A stretch of DNA of 64,000 nt from an uncultured Sphingomonadaceae bacterium (GCA_947499255.1 CANMNF010000002.1:942430-1006429); one strand, 5' to 3'. Positions 51,631 through 60,867 are shown, counted from the first letter of the stretch. Notes: generated from the sequence alone by a model not told the origin. A program made the numbers and translations.

Positions 51631-52329
51631 ATGTCCAACGCTCATGCCAGCGTCTCTGCTAGCGCTTCCGATAGGGCTTATGCTGTTATAAGAGGGCTTA
51701 TCCTCGCTGGAGAGCTTGCTCCTGGTGCGCCGCTCGGAGAAGTTGCTCTGGCGCAGCGCTGCGGGGTATCGCGCACACCGGTAAGAGAGGCGCTGCGCAG
51801 GCTAGAGAGTGAATTGCTGGTGGTGCGGTCTGAATCGCAGCGCACATTTGTGGCGCAGTGGTCGCTTGATGATGTGGCTGATGCGTTTGAATTGCGAGCC
51901 ATTGCAGAAAGCTTGGCAGCTCGCCGCGCGGCGCAAAGCATGACGCCCGAAATCATTGAAAATCTGCAAAAATATTGTGATGCGATTGAAGATGCCACTG
52001 CCTCCGAAAAGCCTGATGTTGAGGCATTTCTTGAAGCCAATAGGGGGTTTCACATGCTCATTCTGGATGCAGCCGCTTCGCCTCGGCTGGCTGCCGTTTT
52101 AGCAACTTTGGTAGAACAGCCGGTGGTTTGGCGTACCGCACAAACATACAGCCGGGATGAATTGCGACGTTCGCACCGCGAACATTGTGAATTGCTCGGT
52201 GCCTTTGCTCGCGCAGACGGGGCATGGGCAAGCGATATAATGAGTGCGCATATCCGCCGGGCGTATCACGCCTATGCCGATGCGCATGGCAGCGCCGTTG
52301 ACACTGAGGCACAGAAGAAAGTGGGATAA
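51631..52329 (+). CDS. GntR-family (FCD/FadR-type) transcriptional regulator
   Basis: 232 residues from ATG 51631 (TGAGGAAC upstream). N-terminal winged helix (residues ~10-75: AYAVIRGLILAGELAPGAPL, GVSRTPVREALRRLESELL), then an all-helical FCD effector domain with FELRAIAESLAARRAA, FHMLILDAAASPRLAAVL and SHREHCELLGAFARADGAW, whose His/Asp residues commonly bind metal and carboxylate effectors. Stop and next ATG are adjacent (TAAATG). Probably controls both the receptor and the catabolic genes. Confidence 0.9.
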   Translation: MSNAHASVSASASDRAYAVIRGLILAGELAPGAPLGEVALAQRCGVSRTPVREALRRLESELLVVRSESQRTFVAQWSLDDVADAFELRAIAESLAARRAAQSMTPEIIENLQKYCDAIEDATASEKPDVEAFLEANRGFHMLILDAAASPRLAAVLATLVEQPVVWRTAQTYSRDELRRSHREHCELLGAFARADGAWASDIMSAHIRRAYHAYADAHGSAVDTEAQKKVG

Positions 52330-52340
52330 ATGTATACAAA
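52329..52340. promoter_or_regulatory. Near copy of the GntR palindrome over the HMG-CoA-lyase-like start codon
   Basis: AATGTATACAAA matches 10 of 12 bases of the site at 51574 and contains the 8-bp palindrome TGTATACA. It includes the start codon of the next gene, so part of the likeness may be chance. Confidence 0.4.
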
Positions 52341-53271
52341 TTCCATAGAAATGCTCGAAGTCAGTCCGCGCGATGGCCTTCAGAATGAACCGGAACAGGT
52401 TCCCACAGCCACCAAGCTGGCACTTATTGAGCGCGCGATTGCTGCCGGATCGCGCCGGATTGAAGTGACAAGCTTCGTCAATCCCAAAGCGGTGCCGCAA
52501 ATGGCTGATGCCGATGATGTGTGTGCCGGGCTGCCCGATCGCGATGATGTGACATATATCGGCCTGGTTATGAATATGCGCGGCGCCGAACGTGCAATCG
52601 CCACAGGCAGGATCAATCAGCTGGGCGCGGTTTGCGTGGCGACGGACACCTTTGCCCACAAGAATCAGCGCCAGACCAGCGATGGCTCTGTCGATATGGC
52701 GAAACAGATCATTGCGCTGGCCAAGCAATCGGGCCTCACTGCGCAGGCGACTATCGCGGCAAGTTTTGGCTGCCCGTTCGAAGGCGAAGTCGCCGAAGAC
52801 CGCGTCGTTGAGATGGCGGCGTCTTTGGCGCAAGCTGGCCCTGTCGAAATTGCGCTGGCTGATACGATAGGCGTTGGCAATCCCGCCCAAGTGGCAAGCC
52901 TTGTCGCAAAAGTGCGCAAGATCATTGATCCGCTGCCTGTGCGGCTGCACTTCCACAATACGCGCGGCACGGGCCTTGCCAATGTGTGGGCCGCGATTGG
53001 GGCAGGGGCGAGCACGATTGATGCATCTATTGGCGGCCTTGGCGGCTGTCCGTTTGCGCCCGGTGCTGCAGGCAATGTGGCGACCGAAGATGTGGCATAC
53101 ATGCTGGAGCGCGCTGGTGTTGAAACCAGTCTAGACCTTGATGCGTTGATACAGACAAATCGCTGGTTTGCCGATGCAATGAACAAAGATCTGCCCGCAA
53201 TGGTGGGCAAAGCGGGCGGATTTCCGCGCGTTGCCGAAGATAAACCCCAAGATGAAAGGGAAGTTGCCTGA
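52330..53271 (+). CDS. HMG-CoA lyase-family enzyme
   Basis: 313 residues. DRE-TIM-type lyase barrel. Catalytic residues of HMG-CoA lyase are all visible: Arg/Asp in EVSPRDGLQNE, metal-binding HFHNTRG, and the Cys loop GGLGGCPFAPGAAGN. The family splits 3-hydroxy-3-methylglutaryl-CoA to acetyl-CoA and acetoacetate; some relatives use other 3-hydroxyacyl-CoAs. Placed with a CoA-transferase and hydantoinase-like subunits, so it likely performs the final C-C cleavage of a CoA-activated intermediate (inference). Overlaps the next start (TGATG). Confidence 0.87.
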   Translation: MYTNSIEMLEVSPRDGLQNEPEQVPTATKLALIERAIAAGSRRIEVTSFVNPKAVPQMADADDVCAGLPDRDDVTYIGLVMNMRGAERAIATGRINQLGAVCVATDTFAHKNQRQTSDGSVDMAKQIIALAKQSGLTAQATIAASFGCPFEGEVAEDRVVEMAASLAQAGPVEIALADTIGVGNPAQVASLVAKVRKIIDPLPVRLHFHNTRGTGLANVWAAIGAGASTIDASIGGLGGCPFAPGAAGNVATEDVAYMLERAGVETSLDLDALIQTNRWFADAMNKDLPAMVGKAGGFPRVAEDKPQDEREVA

Positions 53272-55319
53272 TGCGTTATAGGCTGGGAGTCGATGTGGGC
53301 GGTACGTTTACCGATCTGCTGTTGTTCGACAATGAAACGGGGGCCTTCTGGCGCCACAAAACACCGTCCACTCCGCATGACAGTTCAGAAGGCATTCTGA
53401 CAGGTGTTGAGGCGATTACCAGTGAGGCCGATGTTGATGCCTCGCAAATCGAATTTTTTCTTCATGGCACCACGGTTGCAACCAATGCTGTGCTCGAAGG
53501 CAAAGGCGCACGCGTCGGCTTGATCGTCACCGAAGGTTACCGCGACATCATGCAAATCGCGCGCAGCTTTGTGCCCGGAGGCCTTGCTGCGTGGATCATC
53601 TGGCCAAAGCCGGAACCGCTTGCCGCGCTTGAAGATACGGTGACGGTCAAAGGCCGCATGGGTGCCGATGGCAAACAAGTGCGCGAAATTGATGAAGCAG
53701 AAATCCGTGAAAAGCTGACCGCGTTAAAAGATGCCGGCGTTGAAGCCATCACCGTCAGCTTGATGAATTCTTACGTCAATGGCGAGCACGAAGCGCGCAT
53801 TGGCGAAATCGCTGAAGAGATCATGCCGGGCGTACCCGTTTCGCTCAGTCATGAAGTGCTGCCCGAAATGCAGGAATACGAGCGCACGCTTTCCACCGTG
53901 GCCAATGCCTCGGTTCGCCCGGTGGTGAGCAATTATATCTCCAAACTGCGTGACAAGCTTGAGGCGGCCAAATTTGGCGGCAAGCTTTCGCTATTGCGTT
54001 CTGATGGCGGCTTGATGAGCAGCCAGAAAGCCGAAGAGCATCCCGTCAACATCCTCATGTCCGGCCCTGCTGGCGGTGTGACTGGCGCGCTGTGGGTTGG
54101 CAAGAATGCGGGCCTGAAAAACATCCTGACGCTGGATGTGGGTGGTACGTCAACTGACGTGGCGCTGATCGAAAATCTCACTCCGCGCCGTGTGCGGACA
54201 ACCGAAGTGGGCCACCTTTCGGTGCGCGCATCTTCGCTTGATGTGAAGACGGTTGGCGCGGGCGGCGGATCGATTGCGTATGTGCCTGAACTTACCGGAG
54301 CGCTGCGCGTTGGCCCGCAATCAGCGGGCGCTGCGCCGGGTCCGGTGGCGTATGGCAAAGGCGGTGAAGAACCGACTGTGACCGATGCCAATGTGGTGCT
54401 CGGCTATCTGCCCGAAGATCTGCTGGGCGGCGCGTTCAAGCTTGACCGTGAAGGGGCCAAAAAATCGGTTCAGAAGATTGCCGATGCGCTTGATATTCCA
54501 TTGATGGATGCCGCGCGCGGGATCATCGATATTGTGAACGAGAACATGTTTGGCGCCTTGCGAATGATCTCTGTGCAGCAAGGTTATGATCCGCGGCACT
54601 TTGCTCTGATGGGCTTTGGTGGTGCTGGTCCATTGCACGTAAATGCTGTGGCCCGCCTGATGGATAGCTGGCCCGCTGTATCGCCTGTTTCCCCCGGCGT
54701 GCTGTGTGCGCTTGGCGATGCGACAACGCAGATGCGGACAGAAACCGCGCGCAGCTTTAACCGGCTGGCTGGGCAAACCGATGTTGATGAACTGGTCGCA
54801 GTGCTTGATGAAATGGCTGCGCAAACGCGCGCTGAACTTACCAATGATGGCATTCCTGAAAGTCAGGTCACCAGCGAATTTGAAGTCGATGTCCGGTATG
54901 CCGGGCAAGCATTTGAAGTGCCGCTGACCATTGATCAGGAAACGCTGCGCGATAAGGGTATCGAAGGTATTCTTGAACGCTTCAATGAAGAACATCTGCG
55001 CCTGTTCACTTTCAACATGGATACCCCGCACGAAATCGTGAACCTGCGCGCTGTTGCCTTGGGCGAAGCACCGCAGTTACCCGCTGCCGAGCTCGAAAAG
55101 GGCGATGGCAATCCAGAAGGAGCCAAGATCCGCGATCACACGATGTGGATGGATGGCAAAGAGCAGCAAGGTGCGATCTATGACCGTTCGCGCCTTAAGC
55201 AGGGCGACAATATCCCGGGCCCCGCTGTCATCACCGAGATGGACTCTACCACCCTTGTTGAATCCGGATGTGTTGCAACGATCGATGCGGTCGGCAACAT
55301 CCTCATCAACCCCGCTTAA
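53271..55319 (+). CDS. Hydantoinase/oxoprolinase subunit A (ATP-dependent amidohydrolase or carboxylase family)
   Basis: 682 residues, full length for HyuA. Actin-fold phosphate loops GVDVGGTFTDLLLFDNETG (start) and ILTLDVGGTSTDVALIE (~285), plus LHGTTVATNAVLEGKGARVG and a C-terminal PGPAVITEMDSTTLV. The family couples ATP use to ring opening of hydantoins, 5-oxoproline or caprolactam, or to carboxylation (acetone/acetophenone carboxylases), with subunit B. Which applies here is not decidable from sequence. Confidence 0.9.
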   Translation: MRYRLGVDVGGTFTDLLLFDNETGAFWRHKTPSTPHDSSEGILTGVEAITSEADVDASQIEFFLHGTTVATNAVLEGKGARVGLIVTEGYRDIMQIARSFVPGGLAAWIIWPKPEPLAALEDTVTVKGRMGADGKQVREIDEAEIREKLTALKDAGVEAITVSLMNSYVNGEHEARIGEIAEEIMPGVPVSLSHEVLPEMQEYERTLSTVANASVRPVVSNYISKLRDKLEAAKFGGKLSLLRSDGGLMSSQKAEEHPVNILMSGPAGGVTGALWVGKNAGLKNILTLDVGGTSTDVALIENLTPRRVRTTEVGHLSVRASSLDVKTVGAGGGSIAYVPELTGALRVGPQSAGAAPGPVAYGKGGEEPTVTDANVVLGYLPEDLLGGAFKLDREGAKKSVQKIADALDIPLMDAARGIIDIVNENMFGALRMISVQQGYDPRHFALMGFGGAGPLHVNAVARLMDSWPAVSPVSPGVLCALGDATTQMRTETARSFNRLAGQTDVDELVAVLDEMAAQTRAELTNDGIPESQVTSEFEVDVRYAGQAFEVPLTIDQETLRDKGIEGILERFNEEHLRLFTFNMDTPHEIVNLRAVALGEAPQLPAAELEKGDGNPEGAKIRDHTMWMDGKEQQGAIYDRSRLKQGDNIPGPAVITEMDSTTLVESGCVATIDAVGNILINPA

Positions 55320-55330
55320 GGACGAGAACC

Positions 55331-57229
55331 ATGCCTGCACAAATTATCCAGGACAACACGACGCCTTTCGAGCGGAAGGACATTGATCCTGTAACGCTCG
55401 ACATCATCGAAAACGCATTGCGCAATGCGCGCATTGAAATGGATGCCACTTTGGTGCGCACCGCGATGAGCCCGGGCATTCGCGAACAAGGCGATGCCTT
55501 CCCTTTGATTGCCGATGCCAATGGCAAAATGATTGTCGGCCAGTTCGGCAGCTTTATCGGCGGCTTCCTCGACCAGTTTGAAGGTACGATCGAAGATGGA
55601 GACATGGTCTTCCTGTCCGATCCGTATAGCTGCGATGGCGCGATCAGCCACTCCAATGACTGGCTTGTCTTGCTGCCGGTTTATAAGGATGGCCGGTTGA
55701 TCGCATGGACCGCAATGTTCGGCCACCAAAGCGACATTGGCGGCAAAGTCGTTGGCTCGATGCCAATCGATGCGAACTCCATCTTCGAAGAAGGCGTGCG
55801 TATTCCGCCTGTCAAAATTTGGAAGAAGGGTGAGTATAATGATGACCTGATGAAGCTGGTCATGCATCAAACACGCAAGCCCGATTGGTGTCAGGCGGAT
55901 TTGAATGCTCTTATCGCCAGTTGCCGCGTGGCATCAAACCGCCTTATTGAAATGGCTGAGCGGTTTGGCGATGATGAATATTTCTCCGCCACACAAGAAC
56001 TGCTCGCCCGTAATCACCGCGCGATGAATGCGCTGATCGGTCAGGCGATTGCTGAAGAGCCGGTGAGCTTTGAAGATTATATCTGCGATGATGGGCTTGG
56101 TTTTGGCCCGTATAAGATCAAGTGCACGATGTGGCGCGAAGACGGCAAAGTGATCCTTGATTTTGAAGGCACCGATCCGCAATCCGAAGCCTCGATCAAC
56201 TTTCTGCTGAATGAGAACATGTTCAAGATGTTCTTCGGCATTTATATGATCATGGTCTTCGACCCGCAAATCCTGTTCAACGATGGCTTCTACGATTTGA
56301 TCGAAGTGCGCATTCCTGAAGGGTCACTGCTGAAGCCCAAATTCCCGGCGGCATTGTCGGGCCGAACCCATGCACTGGGCCGGATTTTCGATATTCTGGG
56401 TGGTCTGCTGGGTCAAAAAACGCCCGAATTCCTGAACGCGGCGGGCTTCAGCTCATCGCCTCACCTGTTCTATTCAGGTTGGGACAACCGCGAAGGGCGC
56501 GAAGGCGATTGGTTCCAGCTGTTCCAAATTGGTTTTGGCGGTATTCCCGGCCGTCCGATGGGCGATGGTCCCGATGGTCACTCACTTTGGCCCGGCTTTA
56601 CCAATGTGCCCAACGAGTTTCTCGAACGGTACTTCCCACTGCGTATTGAGCGGTATGAAACCGCGCCAGACAGTGGCGGTGCAGGCCTCCATCGCGGCGG
56701 CAATGGTATCCACATGACCTACCGTTTTCTTGCCGATGGTCAGATAGCCATTCACGATGATCGCTGGTTCGTCCCGCCTTGGGGCGTGAACGATGGCATG
56801 CCGGGCAAACGGGCCAGCAAAGTTCTGGAAAAGGCCGATGGCACAAGTGAGATCGTGGGCAACAAGCTTGACGATATCAAAGTGAGCGCAGGTGATCAGC
56901 TGCACTTCATCACCTGGGGTGGCGGCGGTTGGGGCGACCCGCTTGAACGCGACCCCGAAATCGTTGGCAAGGAAATCCGCCAGGGCCTCGTCACCGCAGA
57001 AGGCGCGCGTGATTATGGCGTTGTTGCAGATAGCAATGGCACAATTGACGAAGCGGCAACTGCCACCCTGCGCGAAGAAATGAACGCATCGCGTGAGAAA
57101 GGGAGCATCTTTAATTACGGCCCCTCAATCGATGAATTGCGCGCCAATTGTGAAGAGCAAACCGGACTGTCCGCTCCGATCCAGCCAGTATGGCATCGCC
57201 GAGGGGAGAGTTTGGAGGCAGCCGAATGA
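55331..57229 (+). CDS. Hydantoinase/oxoprolinase subunit B
   Basis: 632 residues from ATG 55331 (AAGGACG upstream). HyuB landmarks: DPVTLDIIENALRNARIEMD, DGDMVFLSDPYSC, FGHQSDIGGKVVGSMPIDAN, GGAGLHRGGNGIHMTYRFL and the GGGGWGDPLERDPE loop near the C-terminus. Works as a complex with subunit A. Its stop overlaps the next ATG (ATGA), so subunits and CoA-transferase are co-translated. Confidence 0.9.
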   Translation: MPAQIIQDNTTPFERKDIDPVTLDIIENALRNARIEMDATLVRTAMSPGIREQGDAFPLIADANGKMIVGQFGSFIGGFLDQFEGTIEDGDMVFLSDPYSCDGAISHSNDWLVLLPVYKDGRLIAWTAMFGHQSDIGGKVVGSMPIDANSIFEEGVRIPPVKIWKKGEYNDDLMKLVMHQTRKPDWCQADLNALIASCRVASNRLIEMAERFGDDEYFSATQELLARNHRAMNALIGQAIAEEPVSFEDYICDDGLGFGPYKIKCTMWREDGKVILDFEGTDPQSEASINFLLNENMFKMFFGIYMIMVFDPQILFNDGFYDLIEVRIPEGSLLKPKFPAALSGRTHALGRIFDILGGLLGQKTPEFLNAAGFSSSPHLFYSGWDNREGREGDWFQLFQIGFGGIPGRPMGDGPDGHSLWPGFTNVPNEFLERYFPLRIERYETAPDSGGAGLHRGGNGIHMTYRFLADGQIAIHDDRWFVPPWGVNDGMPGKRASKVLEKADGTSEIVGNKLDDIKVSAGDQLHFITWGGGGWGDPLERDPEIVGKEIRQGLVTAEGARDYGVVADSNGTIDEAATATLREEMNASREKGSIFNYGPSIDELRANCEEQTGLSAPIQPVWHRRGESLEAAE

Positions 57230-58434
57230 CGCAAGTAAACCCCGCCTCCAACCCAAGCGCGCTTAAAGGCTTGCGGGTGGTAGAGATGGGTCAACTGATT
57301 GCCGGACCGTTTTGCGGCCAGCTGCTCGGAGATATGGGCGCCGATGTGATCAAGGTGGAGCCACCTGGCCGCGGCGATCCCATGCGCGTGTGGGGGCAGG
57401 GCGAAGAAAAGGTCCAGTGGGAAGTTATTGCGCGCAACAAAAAGTCCGTCACTTGCAATCTGCGCGTTGCAGAAGGGCAGGAGATTGCCCGCAAATTGAT
57501 CGCAAGCGCCGATATTCTCATTGAGAATTTCAAACCCGGCACGCTGGAAAAATGGGGCATGTCGCCCGATGAACTCCATGCGATAAATCCGGGTCTGATC
57601 ATCGCGCGCATGTCCGGATATGGTCAGGATGGGCCATATTCCAACCGTGCCGGATTTGGTGGTATTGGCGAGGCGATGGGCGGCTGGCGGTATATCGTTG
57701 GCGAACCTGATCGCCCGCCTAGCCGGATGGGTGTATCCATCGGTGATACCTTATGTGCTAGCTATGGCGCGATGGGCGTGCTTGCCGCTTTGCATCATCG
57801 AGAGAAAACAGGTGAAGGTCAGGTCATTGATACCGCGTTGTATGAAGCGGTTTTGCAGGTCATGGAAGGGCTGGTGCCTGAATATGATCGCAACGGCTTT
57901 ATCCGCGAACGTTCTGGTTCGATCCTTAAAGGGATTGCACCATCCAACGTCTATACCTGTTCAGATGGCCCTTTCATGATCGGGGCGAACAATGATGCGA
58001 TTTTCGCGCGTCTTGCCAAAGCCATGGGCAAGCCAGAAATGGCACATGATGACAAGTATCAAACGCATCTGGCGCGTGGCCATAATCAAACAGAGCTTGA
58101 CGATATCATCAACGAATGGACAGCCACGCTGACCATGGATGAGCTTGATAAGCTGATGATCGAATATTCGATTCCAGCTGGACGCGTCTACACCGCGGCC
58201 GACATGATCGAAGATCCGCATTTTCAAGCCCGCGGCGCTATTGTCGAAGTGGAAACGCAGGATAACGGCCCGCTAAAAATGCAAGGTGCCTTTCCGCGCC
58301 TGTCAGGTTCGCCGTCCAGCATTCGCCGGCCTGCCCCGGCAACACCTGGCCAGGATAACGCTGCGATTTATGGAGATATATTGGGCTGGGATGATGATAT
58401 GCTTGCGGCCAAGCAAGCCGATGGCATCATCTAG
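57226..58434 (+). CDS. Class III (CaiB/BaiF, formyl-CoA-transferase-type) CoA-transferase
   Basis: 402 residues from ATG 57226. Family landmarks: LKGLRVVEMGQLIAGPFCGQ, DVIKVEPPGRGDPMR, GYGQDGPYSNRAGFGG, and Asp174 in SIGDTLCASYGAMG, the expected nucleophile, followed by LAALHHREKTGEGQ. Moves CoA between carboxylic acids via an aspartyl-CoA thioester. Likely activates the acid released by the hydantoinase-like complex so that the lyase can act on it (inference). Confidence 0.9.
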   Translation: MTQVNPASNPSALKGLRVVEMGQLIAGPFCGQLLGDMGADVIKVEPPGRGDPMRVWGQGEEKVQWEVIARNKKSVTCNLRVAEGQEIARKLIASADILIENFKPGTLEKWGMSPDELHAINPGLIIARMSGYGQDGPYSNRAGFGGIGEAMGGWRYIVGEPDRPPSRMGVSIGDTLCASYGAMGVLAALHHREKTGEGQVIDTALYEAVLQVMEGLVPEYDRNGFIRERSGSILKGIAPSNVYTCSDGPFMIGANNDAIFARLAKAMGKPEMAHDDKYQTHLARGHNQTELDDIINEWTATLTMDELDKLMIEYSIPAGRVYTAADMIEDPHFQARGAIVEVETQDNGPLKMQGAFPRLSGSPSSIRRPAPATPGQDNAAIYGDILGWDDDMLAAKQADGII

Positions 58435-58452
58435 GCTTGCCACCGTTCAAAC

Positions 58453-58486
58453 GCCCTGCGGCGCAGATTACTGCGCGCCGCAGGGC
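58453..58486. terminator. Terminator-like hairpin shared by convergent genes
   Basis: GCCCTGCGGCGC / GCGCCGCAGGGC, a perfect 12-bp stem with a 10-nt loop. The loop contains the stop codon of the - strand Kelch gene, so the left-hand arm lies in its 3' UTR and the right-hand arm in its last codons. The hairpin starts 19 nt after the CoA-transferase stop. No T-tract. Confidence 0.5.
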
Positions 58487-59553
58487 CCTTTGCCAGCTCC
58501 ATATCGCACAAGGTCTTGCCATGCCGGACCGCCACCGCGCGTGATGACGCCGCCTGTGGTGTAAATCGCAGGCGTACCGTTTTCCACCCGCGTTGCAGCT
58601 CCAAAGCCGTGACTGCCCTCGGGCATATCGGGCAAGCTGACACCGCCTTGGCCAGGCATGTGCCCTTCCACTTCGCGGTGAGCTGTGGTTTGTGCAACGC
58701 TTTCACCACCGAGGAACAAAGCAGAAGCCTTGTAAGTCGCCGCCGCCAAGCCTGCGCGCGGTGTGGGCAACGGATCGGCTGACGTGGACCAGCTATTGGT
58801 TGCAGGGTCATAAATGTCGATCTGGGGTATCGTAAGCTGAAATGTTTGCTCCGGCGCTTTGCTTAATCGTCCGCCAGCCAGCACGATCTTGTCGCCTGCC
58901 ACAGCGGCGGCGGTATGATCGCGTTTGCGCGGCGCATCGGCGAGGCGCTGCCATTCACCGCTTACGATATTGAAGCGGTCCGTCCACGCTACATGACCGC
59001 CGACATGGCCTATCTGTGCACCGCCAATGATGTAAATCCATTCGCCCATGCGGACAGAGGCGGCGGCACCGCGGCGACGGTCCTGGGGGATTTGTGGCCC
59101 CTCTCGCCAGCTATCTGAAGCGATGTTGTAAATCATCACAATGGGGATGGGGTCTTCGCGGGGATAGCCGCCTGTAAAAGCGCCGATCGCATACACATCG
59201 CCGTTTACTGCCACAGCTTGAAAATGATGGATTTGAAACGGCGCCGCGCTGCCTTTGGTCCAGATGCAGCTTGCCATGTCGAAAATGTCTGTACGCGGTT
59301 CGCCGCGCCCGCCCAGCAATACCAGCTTGCCATCGGTGTGAGCAAAGCTGCCTTCGGCGTGCTTTTCTGCCTTGGACCCATCGGCGGAGGGAACCACGCT
59401 CCATTGCGCCACGCCGTTGGCCGTTGATGCCGCCGATGATGCCGAAGCCGCCCCCGATGTCGCCCCCGATGCCGGTGCGATTTCTTCAGGAGGCGTGCAT
59501 GCGGCAAGAATGCTGAAAGTTGCCGTACAAAGCAGCGGAGAAAGTCGCGTCAT
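58468..59553 (-). CDS. Exported Kelch-repeat lipoprotein
   Basis: 361 residues. Lipoprotein signal MTRLSPLLCTATFSILAAC, then a low-complexity Ala/Ser linker (~30-45) and about five to six Kelch blades, for example GKLVLLGGRGEP, GDVYAIGAFTGGYP, EWIYIIGGAQIGHVGGH and DKIVLAGGRLSK, each followed by a WxxxxDP/P-type strand. A six-bladed beta-propeller of this kind binds sugars or partners. No catalytic signature seen. Convergent with the CoA-transferase gene. Confidence 0.82.
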   Translation of the reverse strand: MTRLSPLLCTATFSILAACTPPEEIAPASGATSGAASASSAASTANGVAQWSVVPSADGSKAEKHAEGSFAHTDGKLVLLGGRGEPRTDIFDMASCIWTKGSAAPFQIHHFQAVAVNGDVYAIGAFTGGYPREDPIPIVMIYNIASDSWREGPQIPQDRRRGAAASVRMGEWIYIIGGAQIGHVGGHVAWTDRFNIVSGEWQRLADAPRKRDHTAAAVAGDKIVLAGGRLSKAPEQTFQLTIPQIDIYDPATNSWSTSADPLPTPRAGLAAATYKASALFLGGESVAQTTAHREVEGHMPGQGGVSLPDMPEGSHGFGAATRVENGTPAIYTTGGVITRGGGPAWQDLVRYGAGKGPCGAQ

Positions 59554-59656
59554 AAAGGAAGCCCTCCTGAACCGATATGGTGTGCGACAACCTGCCGCTG
59601 ACCAAATCTGCTAACAGGTGGCGGGCAAAGTCAAGTTTGGCGAGCTGCGTGCTGGC

Positions 59657-60376
59657 TTAGTAGAAATCGTCTATAGAAGGTTCCGGCGCCATGGTAAGCG
59701 CGCCATAGACAATGCCCGCAGCCACCAATGCGACCACAATACCAAGCACTATCTTTGACGAGATGCCAATTTTGTCATCACCCAAAAGCGCGCGCGGTTT
59801 GCGGCCCGTTATCATCGGCCAGATCAATTGCTGCCGCTTCCAGATCCAGTAAAACAGGACAGCGGCAATATGGACCGCTGCGATCACTTGAATGGCTGTG
59901 AAGATGCGGTGATGCCACGAGGTCAACGTACCGGCCAGATCATCGCTCACCAGCGTATGAAACGGGCCATCGGTAAAGATATCATCGGTGGCAAAAAGGC
60001 CCGTGGCCACTTGGGCGCCGACAATGATGATGATCAATAGCACCACCAAACCGCCCAGGGGATTGTGGCCCGTCACAGGCTTGCTATCGCGTCGTCCCAA
60101 GGTTCGCAGATAGGCGAAAATCTTTGCCGGGCTGTACAAAAACCCGCTGAAGCGCACATGGCGTGTGCCTACCAAACCCCAGATAATACGAAAGATTATG
60201 AGGCCTGCGGCCAGATATCCAAAACGGAAATGCCAATCGATCCATTCAATGCCGGCTTCCGATGTCCACCAGGATCCGGCAAGGGAGATGACCAGCAACC
60301 AATGAAAAAGCCGCGTGGGCAAATCCCACACGCGCACGCTATCTGTCGCTAGCTTTTGCTGATCGCCCCCTGCCAT
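59657..60376 (-). CDS. Cytochrome b561-family di-heme membrane protein
   Basis: 239 residues. Four to five helices with heme-ligand His residues: VWDLPTRLFHWLLVISLAGS, FRFGYLAAGLIIFRIIWGLVG, SWHHRIFTAIQVIAAVHIAAVLFYW, plus RDSKPVTGHNPLGG. CybB/hydrogenase cytochrome-b type. Passes electrons between quinones and a periplasmic partner. The cytochrome c' gene lies 11 nt upstream in the same direction and is the likely partner, a frequent pairing. Confidence 0.88.
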   Translation of the reverse strand: MAGGDQQKLATDSVRVWDLPTRLFHWLLVISLAGSWWTSEAGIEWIDWHFRFGYLAAGLIIFRIIWGLVGTRHVRFSGFLYSPAKIFAYLRTLGRRDSKPVTGHNPLGGLVVLLIIIIVGAQVATGLFATDDIFTDGPFHTLVSDDLAGTLTSWHHRIFTAIQVIAAVHIAAVLFYWIWKRQQLIWPMITGRKPRALLGDDKIGISSKIVLGIVVALVAAGIVYGALTMAPEPSIDDFY

Positions 60377-60387
60377 CGTAATGGCCC

Positions 60388-60867
60388 TTATTTAGCGCGG
60401 TAGCTATCGTGGCAGTCTTTACAAGTTTGCCCCACTGCGCCCAGCGCCCGGCCAAAGCTGCTGGTATCTCCTGAATTGGCGGCCACTCTCAGCGCGTTGG
60501 ATGCTGTAACCAAAGCCGCTGCTTTCCGGTTGAAATCCGCTTTCGAAGTCCAAATGGCAGGCAAGGCATCGTTTTCAATTCCAGAGCTGCGCGTGTCTAA
60601 CGCGAAGGCTGCTGAGAGATCGCGCGCTTTGGCCGCGACATTGTTGGCATGGCGCACCATCACAGCTTTGTCCGCATCTGCACGTCCACGCGCGATGGCG
60701 GCCATTGGGCGCATCGAGTCGCCCATGGATTTGAGCAAGGCCTGGCGTTCTTCGATAGCTTTGGCTGCATTGTCCGCAGCGATTACCGAAGTGCTCTGCA
60801 TCGCTGCAATTCCCGCAAAAGCAGCAATGCCTGCCGCTGCGAACATGGATTTGTAAGAAAACATCAT
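60388..60867 (-). CDS. Cytochrome c' / c-556
   Basis: 159 residues from ATG 60867 (CAGGAG 10 nt upstream; a longer frame to 60963 has no signal). Signal peptide ending SVIAA. Four-helix-bundle cytochrome with the heme site at the extreme C-terminus: GQTCKDCHDSYRAK. Helix 1 motif AIEERQALLKSMGDSMRPM is typical. Class II cytochromes c bind NO or shuttle electrons with b561 proteins. Periplasmic. Confidence 0.9.
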   Translation of the reverse strand: MMFSYKSMFAAAGIAAFAGIAAMQSTSVIAADNAAKAIEERQALLKSMGDSMRPMAAIARGRADADKAVMVRHANNVAAKARDLSAAFALDTRSSGIENDALPAIWTSKADFNRKAAALVTASNALRVAANSGDTSSFGRALGAVGQTCKDCHDSYRAK

